A stretch of 64,000 nt of DNA, taken from contig NC_080049.1 of the NCBI RefSeq assembly GCF_026212465.1, forward strand, positions 37,075,885 to 37,139,884. The letters run 5' to 3'. The notes beneath the pieces were generated by a model. That model searched no databases. It was not told where the DNA came from and saw nothing but the letters and a program-made list of their open reading frames with translations. The position numbers and the translations under genes are program-made. Source of the DNA: Amaranthus tricolor (taxonomy: Eukaryota > Streptophyta > Magnoliopsida > Caryophyllales > Amaranthaceae). Below are positions 1 to 12,044 of this stretch, in pieces (position 1 is the first letter of the stretch; each line of letters begins with the position of its first letter).

Positions 1-2675
1 TGCATCAAAACGAATCTAATAAGATCCCACATGAATATATTTGTCTTTAATATATACCTCAAAAATCAAATTTAAATTTTTTCTTTTAAAGTAAAAAACT
101 TAAAATGAATAAAAAAAATGAAGGATATATAACAAAATTAAATTAACAGAGGGAGTAATTGTTCTCTTCATCTTAATTTCACCAAAATCAAATTATTTTT
201 GTTGATTTACACGTAATTTTATTTTTATTTTGTTTATTTTTCTTCTTTGCACTATACATATTCCATCATTAAATTGGATTTATTTTGTACTAAATTAAAC
301 TTGATCTTGTTAATTAGATTTTTTGATTGTATATTAATTTTATTATTTGGTGAAAATAAAAAACATTAAATCGAATTGACCTCAAAATAATTAGGTTAAG
401 AAGATTTAATGATTGAGGGAAGTGTGAATAAATGAAGAGTAAGACGAAGACAATTGATTATATAGAAAGTTTGGGACCCACATCTTTGGGACTAACATGT
501 AAAGTGGTTTCGCTTGGAATATAATGATTAATGTGGCGCTTTGTGACAACTTGCTCATAAGTGGGCTTGTCTTTTTTTAATGTCATTTTAAACACGTACA
601 AGCTATACGATTGGGTAGTAATTAATAATTAATTATCCTATTTTAAGAATAGAAAATACTAATTAATTACAATAATTTGTAAATCACCATAAAAAAAAAA
701 TATTAGTAATAAAATAAGTGAGTGAAACACAAAAAAATAACTTATAATTTAAAAAATATCATTCTATTAAATCTTCCCATATGAATATAATTTATCAAAT
801 TGGCAAAATAACAGTTATTAACCTAAAATTGCTCATTTCAAAGAACAAATTTCTATTATGGGTTAAGTCACCCTTGTTCTGGAAATTGCAGGATTTTTCA
901 AAGCAATAGCGAGAAATAATGTGGAAAGTTTGATAAGGAAAAAGAAGAACATTGATTGAAAGAAGGCGTAGTTGTCATAAACAATAGTATACAACTAAAC
1001 AAAAGACAATTAACTCAAATCCTTTTATGAAAAAAAACTGTAAAATAGTATTTGCTCTAAATGAAAAAATAATAATATTTGAAATAAGAGATCGAATATA
1101 TTATAACTTTTATTACTTTAGCAAATTATATTTTTGGTTTTGAATCTAAAATACGAAAGTAAAAAATATCGAAAAATAAAGCCCATTTATTATTTAATTT
1201 TTTTTTAAATTAAAGGCCTAAAATAGAAAACTAGAAAAAATTATTTTTACTATTTAATTGTTAGTTTTCAAAATCATTATATTCTCAATAAATATAACTA
1301 ATTTTTTATTTATTAATGAACATATATTATATAACTTTGATGAATCATAGCAATATCAAACAAGTCTTTACTGATTCACTTTTACCTTCATTTGTAGGTT
1401 GTAGCTATAAATAAAAAAGAGCTATTTTTCTGTTCTAGAATAACCCATGATCACCACCTATATATAATCTGATGTAATAGAGAGTTGTTTGAGATTGTAG
1501 AATTAAATTGATAACGTTGATCTTCATTCCCTGCATATGTTGTCACGTGTGTTTGAATATATTCCTAATGATAAGTTATTTCCTTCATAATTTCTCTGTT
1601 GCTAACGTTTTATTTTTTCATTTTTTCATGCAGTTTAATATATTAATTTAATATTTAATATTTTTAATTAAGTATAATTAAAAATTATAAATATTTGATA
1701 TTAATAATCTTTGCAATGAGACGAATTAAAATAAATTTCATTTAACTATGTTTTAACTTATAGATTAAAAACTAATTACAAATTAAAAGTGATGAATAAA
1801 TAGTACCATTATTCTAATGTTAGAAGTAATTTAAAATAGAAGAAACATTTGAGTTTGATCTAACCATTTTTATATCGATTGATTTTGTTATTAAAAAATA
1901 TTTTAGGGTAATCCTGTAATTATGATAGTCTTTTTGAAAGATAATTTTGTGGATACAAAAACGAGGCAATTGCGACAAATAATCCGTTCGGCCTCGGATA
2001 TAATGAAAACTTTGAATGGTCAACTATCTACGGGATTGCTTCCAAGTCAAGTGAGGAATGCCTTACTACTTGTCCCTTTTATATTTATAATCACATAATT
2101 CTTCTAATATAATGTTTCCACGTTCATAGCAAACAAATGCCCCACTGAAAATACTTCCTAGACATTTAATTTATTATTTTAATTTGTGTTAAAATATAAA
2201 TTAAATATTTAGTAATTATTAAGTTATCACAAAATATAAATATATTGATAGCTCGAATCATTTCAAAATCATTTTAATCAAAAAAAATAAACGTATTAGA
2301 ATTTATTTAAAATATTGTAATTGCATTTTAATCATTTTAAAATCAACCATTTAGATTTTATATCCAAATAATGAAGTTCAATCTATATGGTTATAATGAT
2401 TTGCTTTGAAAGCTAATCACACTAATATTATTCACTTTTATTGGCACTGATCTAAAACTCAAATTTTAATATAGATAAGAAAAGATGAAAATATATAATT
2501 TTTGTAGATGGTGAGAATTGAATTTGTATCAATAACCTTCATGCACAAGATCAAAATTAATACAATAATTTTCAAAATTGTCCATTCTTTAGTACAAATA
2601 CTTATTTAAGACAGTCTTATTATAAGACGGTTTTGAATTAGGGTGAATAATCCAGCTAAATTAATTAAAATACTA
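1..2675. other. AT-rich intergenic DNA, no gene seen
   Basis: No convincing coding exon on either strand; reading frames are short and biased by AT content. Around 1640-1810 there is an eroded relative of the MITE at 39041-39296 (same interior words, inverted, for example AATTCGTCTCAATACAAAGA versus its complement). Nothing else is recognised. Confidence 0.6.
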
Positions 2676-2897
2676 CTCTGTCCTCTTTGATTTGCATTAA
2701 GGAGAAATTAAGTTATTTTTAAGAAAGTGGTAATAAATAAATAAAAAATAAATAGTGTGAATAGAATTAAAAGAGAGTAAAAATGTATGGAGGAGATTGA
2801 AAGAAAATAGTGAGTCATTTTCAAAAATAAAAATAATACAAATTAAGTAGAACGGACTAAAATGAAAAATAATGCAATTTCTATGAGACGGAGAAAG
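2676..2897. mobile_element. Stowaway-like MITE (222 bp)
   Basis: The ends are inverted repeats (CTCTGTCCTCTTTGATTTGC at the left; the right end reads CTTTCTCCGTCTCATAG on the minus strand, followed by a shared TTGCATT). TA dinucleotides flank both sides, as expected for Tc1/mariner-derived Stowaway elements. There is no coding capacity. Confidence 0.65.
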
Positions 2898-3017
2898 TAT
2901 TTATTATCATAAATATTAAGATAGTCATTTTTAAAATTCTAACAGCTGTGTATCAGTGTATGGATAGTGCACTTGTTTAATTCTTGAAATTAACACAAAC
3001 CCAACATGATGGGTTTG

Positions 3018-3511
3018 TGAAAATTTGAATATAATAATATGTTTTAATAACTTAATTTCAAAAATAAGCTTCGTGAAAACTTAATTTCCAAAATAAGCGT
3101 TCGTACATCCAAACCTAGCCTTGGAGTAAGTCACTGTTACTAACAGCGACTTTAAAAAAAAAAAAAATTTTTTCAAGTCGCTGTTAGTAACAGCGACTTA
3201 ATGAATTTTAAGTTTCCAGTTCTCAATTACTTCCTCATTCCAACCTACGAGATTAAGGAGTTGATCAGTTAACCTTAAAGTCGCTGTTACTAACAGCGAC
3301 TTAAGGAGTTGACTGGTCAACTCCCTAAGTCGCTGTTAGTAACAGCGACTTATGACTTTTAATTTTTTTTTTTTAATCTTTCACTGTTAGTAACAGCGAC
3401 TTACTCCAAGGCTAGGTTTGGATGTACGGACACTTATTTTGGAAATTAAGTTTTCACAAAGCTTATTTTTGGAATTAAGTTGTGAAATAATCTTATTTTA
3501 ATCAAATTTTC
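3018..3511. mobile_element. Mutator-like foldback element with nested palindromes (494 bp)
   Basis: The element is flanked by a perfect 9-bp direct repeat, ATGGGTTTG (3009-3017 and 3512-3520), the duplication size typical of Mutator-like elements. Its arms are long imperfect inverted repeats: TGAAAATTTG... at the left is mirrored by ...CAAATTTTC at the right, and the match continues through a GTACATCCAAACCTAGCC block to near the centre. The core carries four or more copies of a 25-bp perfect palindrome beginning AAGTCGCTGTTA. They are separated by short spacers, one of which (GGAGTTGACTGGTCAACTCC) is itself a palindrome. There is no open reading frame, so any movement would need transposase supplied elsewhere. 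Confidence 0.8.
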
Positions 3512-3520
3512 ATGGGTTTG

Positions 3521-4197
3521 TCCAGTTGCGAACAGCAATTGAGAAAAGCCCAAACCCAATGGCGGCATCAGCAAGCCCAAGTTTTAATTTATAAAAGCCC
3601 AAAATTTTAATAAATTTCATACCTCAACCACCAATTTGCAAGAATGATAAAACATTATCCAATAAGTCTTATATGAGACCGACTTATCATGAGACGAGTC
3701 CATATACAATTGGTTTATTTCTTTTAGTGATCACTTTGAAATAGTAAATCTACATTAAACTAACTTAGTATAAATAGTCTCACCGTGAGACTGTTTTTTT
3801 TTAAGAATTTGTAAACATGTTATTGTTTTGTCTCAAAGGGAATACGCTCAATTTATTTCAGGTTTCGGCTTTCGAGTCATTTGTTACCCGGATTTGGCAC
3901 CTTATATCTAACATGGATATCTATATGAGTGTCCAGCTAAGCAAAACTAAAAGTATATCATTTTTATTAAAATAAAATATCTAGTCTTGTAGTGAGTGTT
4001 AAACATTCGATAACACTGATATTTTGCATAGGAAAATAAATCATCATCATTATATCCATATAAAAATTTATGATTTGCATTAATAACTTTTATTATTTAT
4101 GTTTTATTGAAATATATCTCTTAAATTGTTTAAGAGAGATAGTTGAGAACAAACTCCTAATCTTAGGAGAGTTAGAGGTCATATGACTAAATAAAGG
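3521..4197. other. Intergenic DNA
   Basis: No gene seen. Short GAGAC/GTCTC inverted words around 3675-3795 look like the remnant of a small inverted-repeat element. Confidence 0.5.
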
Positions 4198-4582
4198 TAA
4201 AAAGCCTATTAATAGTGACCTAAAATAAAGTTAGTCATGAAAAATATTGAAGAATTTGGTCATTATATGACCTGATCTCTCAAACGGTCATCTAATTCTT
4301 TTTTCAAAAAATTACGCCACGTATCGCACAGGGATTGGATGATGAAAAAAAGAAGGCTGCCTCCCTGACACGCCTACTGCGCCCCTTCCACCTGCCGACT
4401 TCTGATTGGCTGCCAAAATAGTCGTTTATTGTAATTAACGGCTATTTTCGTATTTATTTTATAAAAAAAAAAATTGTACCAACGGTCATCCTTTTTATAT
4501 TTACATATTTTCTTCTTATTTTGCTACTTTTTTTTTGTTAAAAAATACCAAAATAATCATTTTAAAAATCCCCAAAAAAAAT

Positions 4583-5926
4583 ATGGATTCAAATAACCCA
4601 AATTATGGAAGAAATCCTTGTAAAAAAAAAAGAAAAAAATCTTCTAACAATCAAAGTGCTCAAATTCAGCATCAAAATCCTCAATTTTTTTCAAAATACT
4701 CCAAATTCTTCTTACTATATTCCTCAAAATATCCCAAATTCATCTTATTATGTTCCTCAAAATACTCAAAATTCTCAAACTATGTTTCACCACCATCATC
4801 AATCTCACAATTTTAATTCTAATATTGATAACTATTCAACTCTGATAATGGGTGAAAGTTTAGACGAAAATGAGATGGAGTACGATGATGATGATGATGA
4901 TGATGATGATGATAATGATGAGAATAAAGGAAATGATCAAGATGATCAATATGGTGAAGATGGAGGAAATTCTGTTCATCATGTTGATGCTGGTCTTTAC
5001 ACCCATCCATCATTTCAAGATCTACTTTCACAATTTGGTTTACCACTGAGCTTCACTCAATTGATTCAACCATCTCAACAGCTTCCTAATGATAAAGCCC
5101 CTATACCTTCAAAGAAAAGTTGAGATTTGATTGAAAATATTGCTCTCATATGTTCAGTCATGAACACAAGTACAAATTCAATTGTGAGCACCAACCAAAA
5201 GATAAGAGTGAGGTGGCAAAAAGTTAAGGAAGCTTATGAAGCAGCGAGGATGGAACGATCTTATCTAATCCCACGAAGAACCCCTGATATGCTTAAATGT
5301 CATTGGGGTAGAGTTGCTCCAACATGTTTGAAGTGGTCTGGAAGTTATGACGAGGCTCTTAAGAGGAAGAAGAGTGGCACGAGAGACGAAGATGTGCTTA
5401 AAGTAGTCCATTTAATCCATCAAAGAAAACACGGTAACTTTAACTTGATTGAGCAATGAAAAATTTGAGGAAAGTATAACAAGTGGAAGCAGGTGATAAA
5501 AAGTAATAAAAAAAACGATTTGATCAACAACCAACTGGTTGTGTTAGTAGTGAAAGTAGTGGAAAAAGATCAAGGTTAGAAAAAGATTCTGAAACACCAT
5601 CAAGTGAATCTCAAGGAGGATCATCTACTCGCCCTGAGGGTGTGAAGAAGGCTAAGGCTCGCATGACTGGGAAAATGGTTATAGATCAATCAATTCAAAC
5701 TTTGAGTGCATTTGGAGAGAATCCTCGACTTAATTCAGAAATAATGAAGGAGAAGACAGAAGTTCAAAAACAAAAAGAAGCCTGAAAACAAAAACAACTT
5801 AAAATAGAAGAATATCGAACGAATTGGGATATCTATCAAACATTAAGCAAAAAGCAAACTCTTCAGCCATGGGAAAATGATATGATGGTTCAACTTGGAC
5901 ATTACTTTCAGAATTACAATCGTTAG
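4583..5926 (+). pseudogene. PIF/Harbinger ORF1 (Myb/SANT-like DNA-binding protein), broken
   Basis: In related elements this protein binds DNA and works with the transposase in the nucleus. The reading starts at ATG 4583 (MDSNNPNYGR). It shifts frame near a T-run at about 4690, meets TGA at 5121, shifts again near 5460 and ends with FQNYNR and TAG at 5924-5926. The N-terminus is rich in Asn, Gln and Tyr. A (GAT)n run at about 4882-4920 encodes an Asp tract. The SANT-like core is the segment RVRWQKVKEAYEAARM..HWGRVAPTCLKWSGSYDEALKRKKSGTRDEDVLK at 5200-5400, shown here in parts. A basic, Ser-rich linker and a C-terminal helix (EEYRTNWDIYQTLSKKQ) follow. Another TGA interrupts near 5784. ORF1 lies upstream of and parallel to the transposase, the usual order. 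Confidence 0.8.
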
Positions 5927-5937
5927 TAGATGGTTTA

Positions 5938-6215
5938 ATTATGTAATGTCTTGATTATGTTTTAATTATATATTGTTTTTAATGATGGTTTAATTATGTA
6001 ATGTTTTAAAATGATGTTTTAATTATGTAATGTTTTAAAAGGATGTTTTAATCATGTAAGGTTTTCATGCATTAGTTCTTATCTTTCCATCACCTTTTGG
6101 CAAGCATTAGTTCTTTTCTTTCCATCACCTTTTGGCATGCATTAGTCTTTTCATTTCGATCACCTTTTGGTGCATTAGTTTTTTCCTTTCCATCACCTTT
6201 TGGCATGCATAATAT
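5938..6215. repeat. Two adjacent tandem arrays between ORF1 and ORF2
   Basis: First comes a unit of about 29 bp (ATGTTTTAATTATGTAATG plus a short A/T tail), repeated about four times at 5938-6065. Then comes a unit of about 35 bp (GCATTAGTTCTTTTCTTTCC plus ATCACCTTTTGGCAT), repeated four times at about 6068-6210. Both sit in the spacer between the two transposon genes, over the presumed ORF1 terminator and ORF2 promoter. Confidence 0.8.
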
Positions 6216-6259
6216 TATATATATGCACATCCACATTCAATTCGATGTATAACTTCAAA

Positions 6260-7606
6260 ATGAGTCTTTATAAATTCAATTTTTCCTCATCCACTTCAAG
6301 TTCTTCATCTTCTGATGAAGAGAATGAACTAATAGATAATATGATTGATTATGCCTTTCAATACGCTATTCCTTCTATTCTTTCAACACTACAACCAAGG
6401 GTGAGTACAAAAAAAAATGTCGAATTCAGAGAGACCATTCAAAAGGTCATTCCCAACTATTTAATGACTATTTTGCTGAAAATCCTATATATTCTTCTAG
6501 ATTGTTTCGACATAGGTTTAGGATGAGGAAACATGTATTTTTACGGATAATGGAAGCTGTCTCCAACAACGATCCATGGTTCACTACCAACATTGATGCA
6601 AATAGTAAAAAAGGTCTAAGTGCTTTACAAAAGTGTACTGCAGCTCTTCGTATGTTAGCATACGGGGTGGCTGCTGATCAAGTTGATGAGTACCTCCGAA
6701 TTAGCGAAAGCACAACATGAAAAGCACTCACTCATTTCACAAAGGGAATAATCAACCAATTTGGGCAACATTATTTGAGAAAACAGACACCACAAGATTT
6801 GACGAGATTATTGGCCTTTAGTGAAGAACGAGGATTTCCTGGCATGATTGGTAGTGTTGAATGCATGCATTGGGAGTGGAAGAATTGCCCAGCAGCATGG
6901 AAAGGGAAATATCAAGGCCGAGCTGGTGTTGCAACATTAATTCTTAAAGCAGTCACTGATCATGACTTATGGATATGGCATGCCTTTTTTGGGATGCCAG
7001 GTTCATATAATGATCTCAACGTGCTATATCGATCACCTCTTTTAGTTGATTCGTTTGAAGGAAGGGCACCACCTGTCAATTTCACGGTGAATGAAAATCA
7101 ATACGGTATGGCTTACTATCTCACTGATGGCATTTATCCTAAATGGGCTACTTTTATTCAGTCTATTACGTACTGAACCACAAACACCAAAAGCAAGGTT
7201 ATTTGTTCAACATCGAGAAGCAGCAAGAAAGGATGTGGAGCGAGCATTTGGGGTGTTACAAGCTCGATTTGCAATAATTAGAAAGCCCTCCCTTGCTTGG
7301 GATGAAGAACGACTCTTTGATATAATTACTTCTTGTATAATTATGCATAATATGATAGTAGAAGATGAAAGAGATACATATACACACAATGCTGATGGTA
7401 GAGAGTTCATGGGAGATCGCCCACAAGATCAATCGGAAGGTACAAGTGGATTAAATGATGAGTTTGAGTATTACACAGATAGAATTGTTGATATCAACCG
7501 ATACTTGGCAAATAGGGATGCTGTTGAAGATCGACAAACACATTTATCCTTAAAAGATGACTTGGTTGAAAATATCCGGCAAAAGTTTGGAAGGAACCGC
7601 AATTAA
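6260..7606 (+). pseudogene. PIF/Harbinger DDE transposase (HARBI1-like), broken
   Basis: The family cuts and pastes the element by DDE nuclease chemistry. The chosen ATG (6260) opens MSLYKFNFSSSTSSSSSSDE, a Ser/Glu-rich start common in plant ORF2 proteins. The conserved helix-turn-helix-like part (FRMRKHVFLRIMEAV..LRMLAYGVAADQVDEYLRI) lies at 6510-6715. The nuclease core follows: FPGMIGSVECMHWEWKNCP (about 6836-6892), GMPGSYNDLNVL (about 6990-7025) and KDVERAFGVLQARF (about 7228-7270). The frame breaks near 6430-6510, at TGA 6718-6720 and near 7165. The first acidic residue of the triad is Glu where the family usually has Asp. It ends FGRNRN and TAA at 7604-7606. Confidence 0.88.
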
Positions 7607-8028
7607 TGTATCATTTAAAATTTAATTTTTTTAATTTTTGTATTTATTTTATGTATGCGCATTGTAATCTTTATTTGAATTTAACGAATTTTCCTTAATT
7701 ATTATTAATGTCTACATTTATATTTATTAAAAAATATTAGTTTTATTAAAAGAATAATTTTATAATTAATAAAAAAGTATATCTATTTTAATCAAATAAA
7801 AAATTATATTAACTTTGTACATAAAAATATTATTATAAAAAATAAAGATAAATGTCAGATGAACTAAGGGAGAAAAATTATGGTGGGGTAGAAAAAAAGT
7901 AAGAAAGAGAGGATGACGACCTTTTAAAAGAGATCATTATTAATAAAATTAGGTTGAAAGATGAATTTTTAGAAGAGAGAAATAGTGGGATGACCTTTTT
8001 ATTAGATCACCATAAATGATGCTCTTAA

Positions 8029-8494
8029 GGCTCTTTTATGACCCAAAGTGAATAATTTTGTGACTAAGAATTTTAGAATAAAAATTCTTTGATATTCTTT
8101 CTTACTGTTATTAGAGTTGACGGGGAAGCTCATCTGTGAGGGTTTGTTGGGGAACAGCACACATGTAATTCGACATTGAAATTAGAGGATGATTGACTAA
8201 TATATAAATTTAGTAGATCATTTTTCCTACTACCAATTGATTTTAATATAAAAGATGTGCGTGCAGTTATGCATATTGTATAGAATCTCAATAATAAATT
8301 TATGACTTTAAACTAAAATTTTTGTTAATAGGTATCTTGCATAAATCTTATTTTCATCGATGTAAATAGGTATAGATTTGAAATCTTGGTGATCTCTACT
8401 ATTTATCTAAAGAAAAAGGAGACGTTTTTAAATTAAGTTTGCCCAAGAAAAAAATCAAAAAGAGGGCATACGAAGAACACAAATTCTTGTGAGA
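8029..8494. other. Intergenic DNA
   Basis: No gene or clear repeat recognised. Confidence 0.5.
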
Positions 8495-8724
8495 GTTGGT
8501 CTTTTTGAGAGAACAAATCTAATTGGACCAACCCATTATATATGTTTTAAAATATTGTAAATAGGTATTAAAAATGATGTAGGTAGACATTTAAGATATT
8601 AAAAGTAGACATTAAGCATAAAATAAGTAAACATTAAGGATAATATAAGTAGATATTAATCTTTAATAGGCTGACTTAAAATACATCTCTCAAAAAAATG
8701 GTATCTCAAGAGACTAGCTGATCG
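8495..8724. mobile_element. GAGAGAC-ended MITE, copy 1
   Basis: The left end reads GTGAGAGTTGGTCTTTTTGA and the right end reads CTCTCAAAAAAATGGTATCT CAAGAGAC, an imperfect inverted repeat. The interior holds several copies of a roughly 20-bp word around GTAGACATTAAG/GTAGGCATTAAG. The same layout recurs at 39312-39562 and, less completely, at 63180-63392, so this is a dispersed family. Exact ends and target duplication are unclear. Confidence 0.6.
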
Positions 8725-11340
8725 AAGAATTATGCCTGCTTAAGTTTAGGTGTTCAGAATTTTAACGGGCCTGTTTTACAAGTCTGTTGAACAAACTCCA
8801 GAGTTACGGGCCCAACGTCAACTTGTCCCCCTTTTGAACATGGCGGACAAACAACACAAATACTCGCTCTGGCTTAAATAATTTAAGTATTGAATTAAAA
8901 TATCTATAATATACTTATTTTTAATTATTTAATATTTAACACACTATTTTAAACAGTAAAATTGATACTTCGAATAATAAAACATTAATTTTTTGAATTT
9001 GGGTTCCTTGTATGGACATTGTCTCATCGTGAGACGATCTCATACAAGAAAAGTTGTTGAAACTTGAAACAACACTTCATAATGAATACACGAATTCTAA
9101 ATTAGAATGATCTCATTGTAAAACATTCTATATTAGGCTAAATAATTCATCTAATTAGTTGAAAAATTAGTTTAAAATGTTCATTTTCGTACTTAATATA
9201 CACATTAGTGGTTTAATATTAAGGTGGTCATTTTCGATGTCAACGCTTATTTTAGTTATTTTAAAGAGTCATTTTGAAAGTAGAAAATACTCACTTTAGT
9301 TATTTAACATTCCTTTTTTGAATACAAAGTGACTATTTTAACAACACAAGTGTGATTTTAACATCTAAACTTTATAACTTGTAATAGTTTTACAACTAAA
9401 AAGACTATTTTACCTACAAATGTGAAATTTTAAAGGCTTGAAATTATTATGACAATTTACGATCCAAAAACTATTTTATGAATTTAATTGTCGTGAATAT
9501 ATTATATATAATTTACACATAAATTAGCTGAAGAAAACCGAGCATACATTTGCATTGGGATTTTGGTACATAAATGTTAGGTTGGATGTACTTTGGTTCA
9601 TAAAAGTTAGATAATTATTAAAATAGTAATGGGAAACAAATCTTTAGCCGCAATTTTTGAATGCCATCACTTATGGCCAATGGGGTACGTATATACTTTT
9701 TATCATAAGTAATCGGTACTCCTACATTCCTATTAAACATAGGTATTCTCTATTATGTAATTGTACAATGACATGAACAAAGACATACGAGTATTGTTTA
9801 CTATATTTCATTAAAATGTCCATTTTATTATTTAAAATAAAGGTATTATGGATATTTAGACAAAAAAAAACTAAGAATAAAAAAGTATTTTCTCTGTTGT
9901 TTTATCCAACTTTTTAAAATAAGTTTCAGATTTATATATTCTACTTAAAACCTTTTCTATCTAAATAACATTTATTGAACAAAAACAATTCATATAATTT
10001 CGTCAAACTAAAATTGTTTTTATGTTGTCATTATAATAATACCTCAACTGACTGTAATTTAATAATAAGAACTAATCCCATTTAATTTATTATTAATAGA
10101 ATAATAACTCCATCAACTACTTAATCAACATATAATAATTCCACTAAAATTATTAATAAAATGATAACTTCGCTAAAAACTTAATTAATAAACAATGTAT
10201 CAATAACAAGTAGTATAATAACAGCCTTGTTGGCTAATTATTTAAGTGTAATAAATAATATTTTCTACAGATTTTTAATTTTTAAATTTTGTTTTTCATA
10301 ATTTTTATTATACAAAGGAAAAAAAAGATATTCAAGATAGAATGCAAAACAAAAATAAATTTCTTTTATTTCCAATAAATAAAATAGTACTTAATTGATA
10401 TATGTTAGCCATCAATATATCAAAGTCCTAAATAATTGCTCATTGCTAGTAGGTTTGGTGGTTGCATTCTTGCATACTTTTATTAAGGTAGTCAAAGGTT
10501 TTACTTGCTTAGACCATGCGTCATGGAAGTTTGTAATGCAAGTGCCGTATCCTAAGGCTCTAATATAGCTGTGTTTTATATGGTCCTTCCTTAAAAATAT
10601 GAATTGTACTACAAAGTCTACATTCATTTAATAGGAAAGCTACCATGAAACACAAGTTTTAGGAGACTATTCAACATGCTCGTATACTCATCTTCATACG
10701 TCATGATAACCGCCTTCTATATATTTTAGATTGAGACTTCTATAGTTGAAGTGATACAAGCCTACAAGGTTCCCAATGCTTTAATGTAGACTAATTTTCG
10801 ATTACAAATTTTACAGACATAACACTTTTATTATAGAAAGTGAATTAAATTAGGAATAAAATACAGTTATATTAAAATATGATATATATACGACCGAAAA
10901 TCAAATTTTAACTATAATACTCCGTTATAAATCCTTTATACGCCTTAAAAACATCAATATGTAACGATTATAAACTTGTATTTTACAATATCCCAAGTCC
11001 TTCAATTTGAAACAAACAATGCATCTAAATTGTTATAAATAATGAAATACTCCTATGTAACTATAAATAATATGAATATCAATTATCAACCAAATATTTA
11101 TTATATTAATAAATAGAAGTAGTTTATAATCTAAATGACATCCTGTCAAAGTCTTAAATAATCTCAATCATTACCAAACTTATGCATCTCATTGTAAATA
11201 ATTAGTTTGTTGATTTAGGCATTTGGAGGATTAGAAAAATGAGTGTCAACAGAGGTTTAATTTGCTGTTATTAGTCAAACCAACCTTAACACTAGAAAAT
11301 GGCAAAGAACACAAGAAATAAGTGAGTGAGGCAACATATA
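8725..11340. other. AT-rich intergenic DNA
   Basis: No supported gene. A 71-codon minus-strand frame at 10412-10627 is open but has no recognisable domain and no extension by splicing. Stretches around 9010-9180 contain short GAGAC/GTCTC inverted words typical of small decayed MITEs. Confidence 0.5.
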
Positions 11341-11342
11341 AT

Positions 11343-11348
11343 TTTATT
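11343..11348 (-). terminator. Candidate polyadenylation signal of the TORTIFOLIA-like gene
   Basis: AATAAA on the minus strand (TTTATT on the plus), about 240 bp beyond the cryptic last exon at 11586-11650. It is the most plausible 3' end signal seen for this transcript, but AT-rich DNA contains many such hexamers by chance. Confidence 0.35.
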
Positions 11349-11585
11349 TATATTTTCCATCTCCATGTACAAAGCATCATACAGCAAATAAATATCAAAA
11401 TAATTAAAGTTAGTACTTTGAATGTTGCTGATCGTACATCAATTCGACACCAGCTGTTAATGCCAAGGCAAACACCAAAATAAGTCGTCCATGAAAATAC
11501 AAAGAGGAATGATGATACATCCCTTTGGCAGGTTCAATATACAAAGCTTCTGCAATCTGTAGTAGGATTTCATAATCATTCGAGA

Positions 11586-11650
11586 CTATCCAGTAGAGCT
11601 TGATTGCTTGAGCATCTTTAACACTGCTGTTACTTCGTTAATTGTCGATG
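11586..11650 (-). other. Probable 3'-UTR exon of the TORTIFOLIA-like gene, in phase with the CDS
   Basis: An acceptor (TAATGCAG|CATCG at 11650/11651) can join the donor GCTGCAG|GTATAT at 12900/12899. After this join the exon-4 frame continues past its TAG as a clean peptide containing STINEVTAVLKMLK and then a TAG at 11586-11588. If the TAG at 12907-12909 is real, this exon is untranslated. If it is a recent mutation, sequence error or read-through site, the exon would add about 21 residues. Confidence 0.5.
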
Positions 11651-11731
11651 CTGCATTACAGAACATACTATTATTAGCAAAAGAAACAAACAAGTTATCT
11701 GCAATCTGTAGCAGGATTTCAATTACCCTTA

Positions 11732-12044
11732 CAGCCCGTTTGGTTATCGGTACTAAATAAATGGTAATGTAAATGATTTATAGTGTAAAATTTCATCACA
11801 AGTTACATGTCATTACCATGGTAATCAAACTTTAATCACAAAAAAGTCATTTTGTTTACAAATTTCTATTATCACCTGATACCACCTCTCCCAATGGTAA
11901 AGCATTGAATGAATTTCACGAAGAAAATGAGATGATTGAAGTTGGAATAGCATAACCATCAAAGTAGCTAAAGAATTTTTCAACCAAAATTATACTAATT
12001 TTTATTTCAATTACCACCATTTATTATCGTCAATTAAACGGCCG
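11732..12044. mobile_element. Tourist-like MITE, copy 1 (313 bp), in a 3'-UTR intron
   Basis: TTA flanks both ends (11729-11731 and 12045-12047). The left end CAGCCCGTTTGGTTA matches the reverse complement of the right end (CGGCCGTTTAATTG, eroded). The interior is shared in opposite orientation with the copy at 25430-25711 (TGATTGAAG/CTTCAATCA, GGTAATGTAAATG-like words). It lies between the last coding exon and the downstream exon of the TORTIFOLIA-like gene. Confidence 0.75.

Larger units (their letters stand above)
4201..8025 (+). mobile_element. PIF/Harbinger DNA transposon, near-complete, decayed
   Basis: The 5' end (AAAGCCTATTAATAGTGACC) and the reverse complement of the 3' end (AGAGCATCATTTATGGTGAT) align as terminal inverted repeats. 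TAA flanks both ends (4198-4200 and 8026-8028), the 3-bp TWA duplication of PIF/Harbinger elements. Inside are the two genes expected of an autonomous member: a Myb/SANT-like ORF1 (4583-5926) and a DDE transposase ORF2 (6260-7606), both on the plus strand. Each carries stops and frameshifts, so the copy is inactive. The length (3825 bp) fits the superfamily. Confidence 0.9.

Noticed and set aside
4819..5046. His-rich minus-strand frame
   Set aside because: It is the antisense of the (GAT)n Asp tract of PIF/Harbinger ORF1.
10412..10627. 71-codon minus-strand frame
   Set aside because: No domain recognised, no splice extension, and the surrounding sequence is full of stops in that frame. Could be a gene relic but not supportable.
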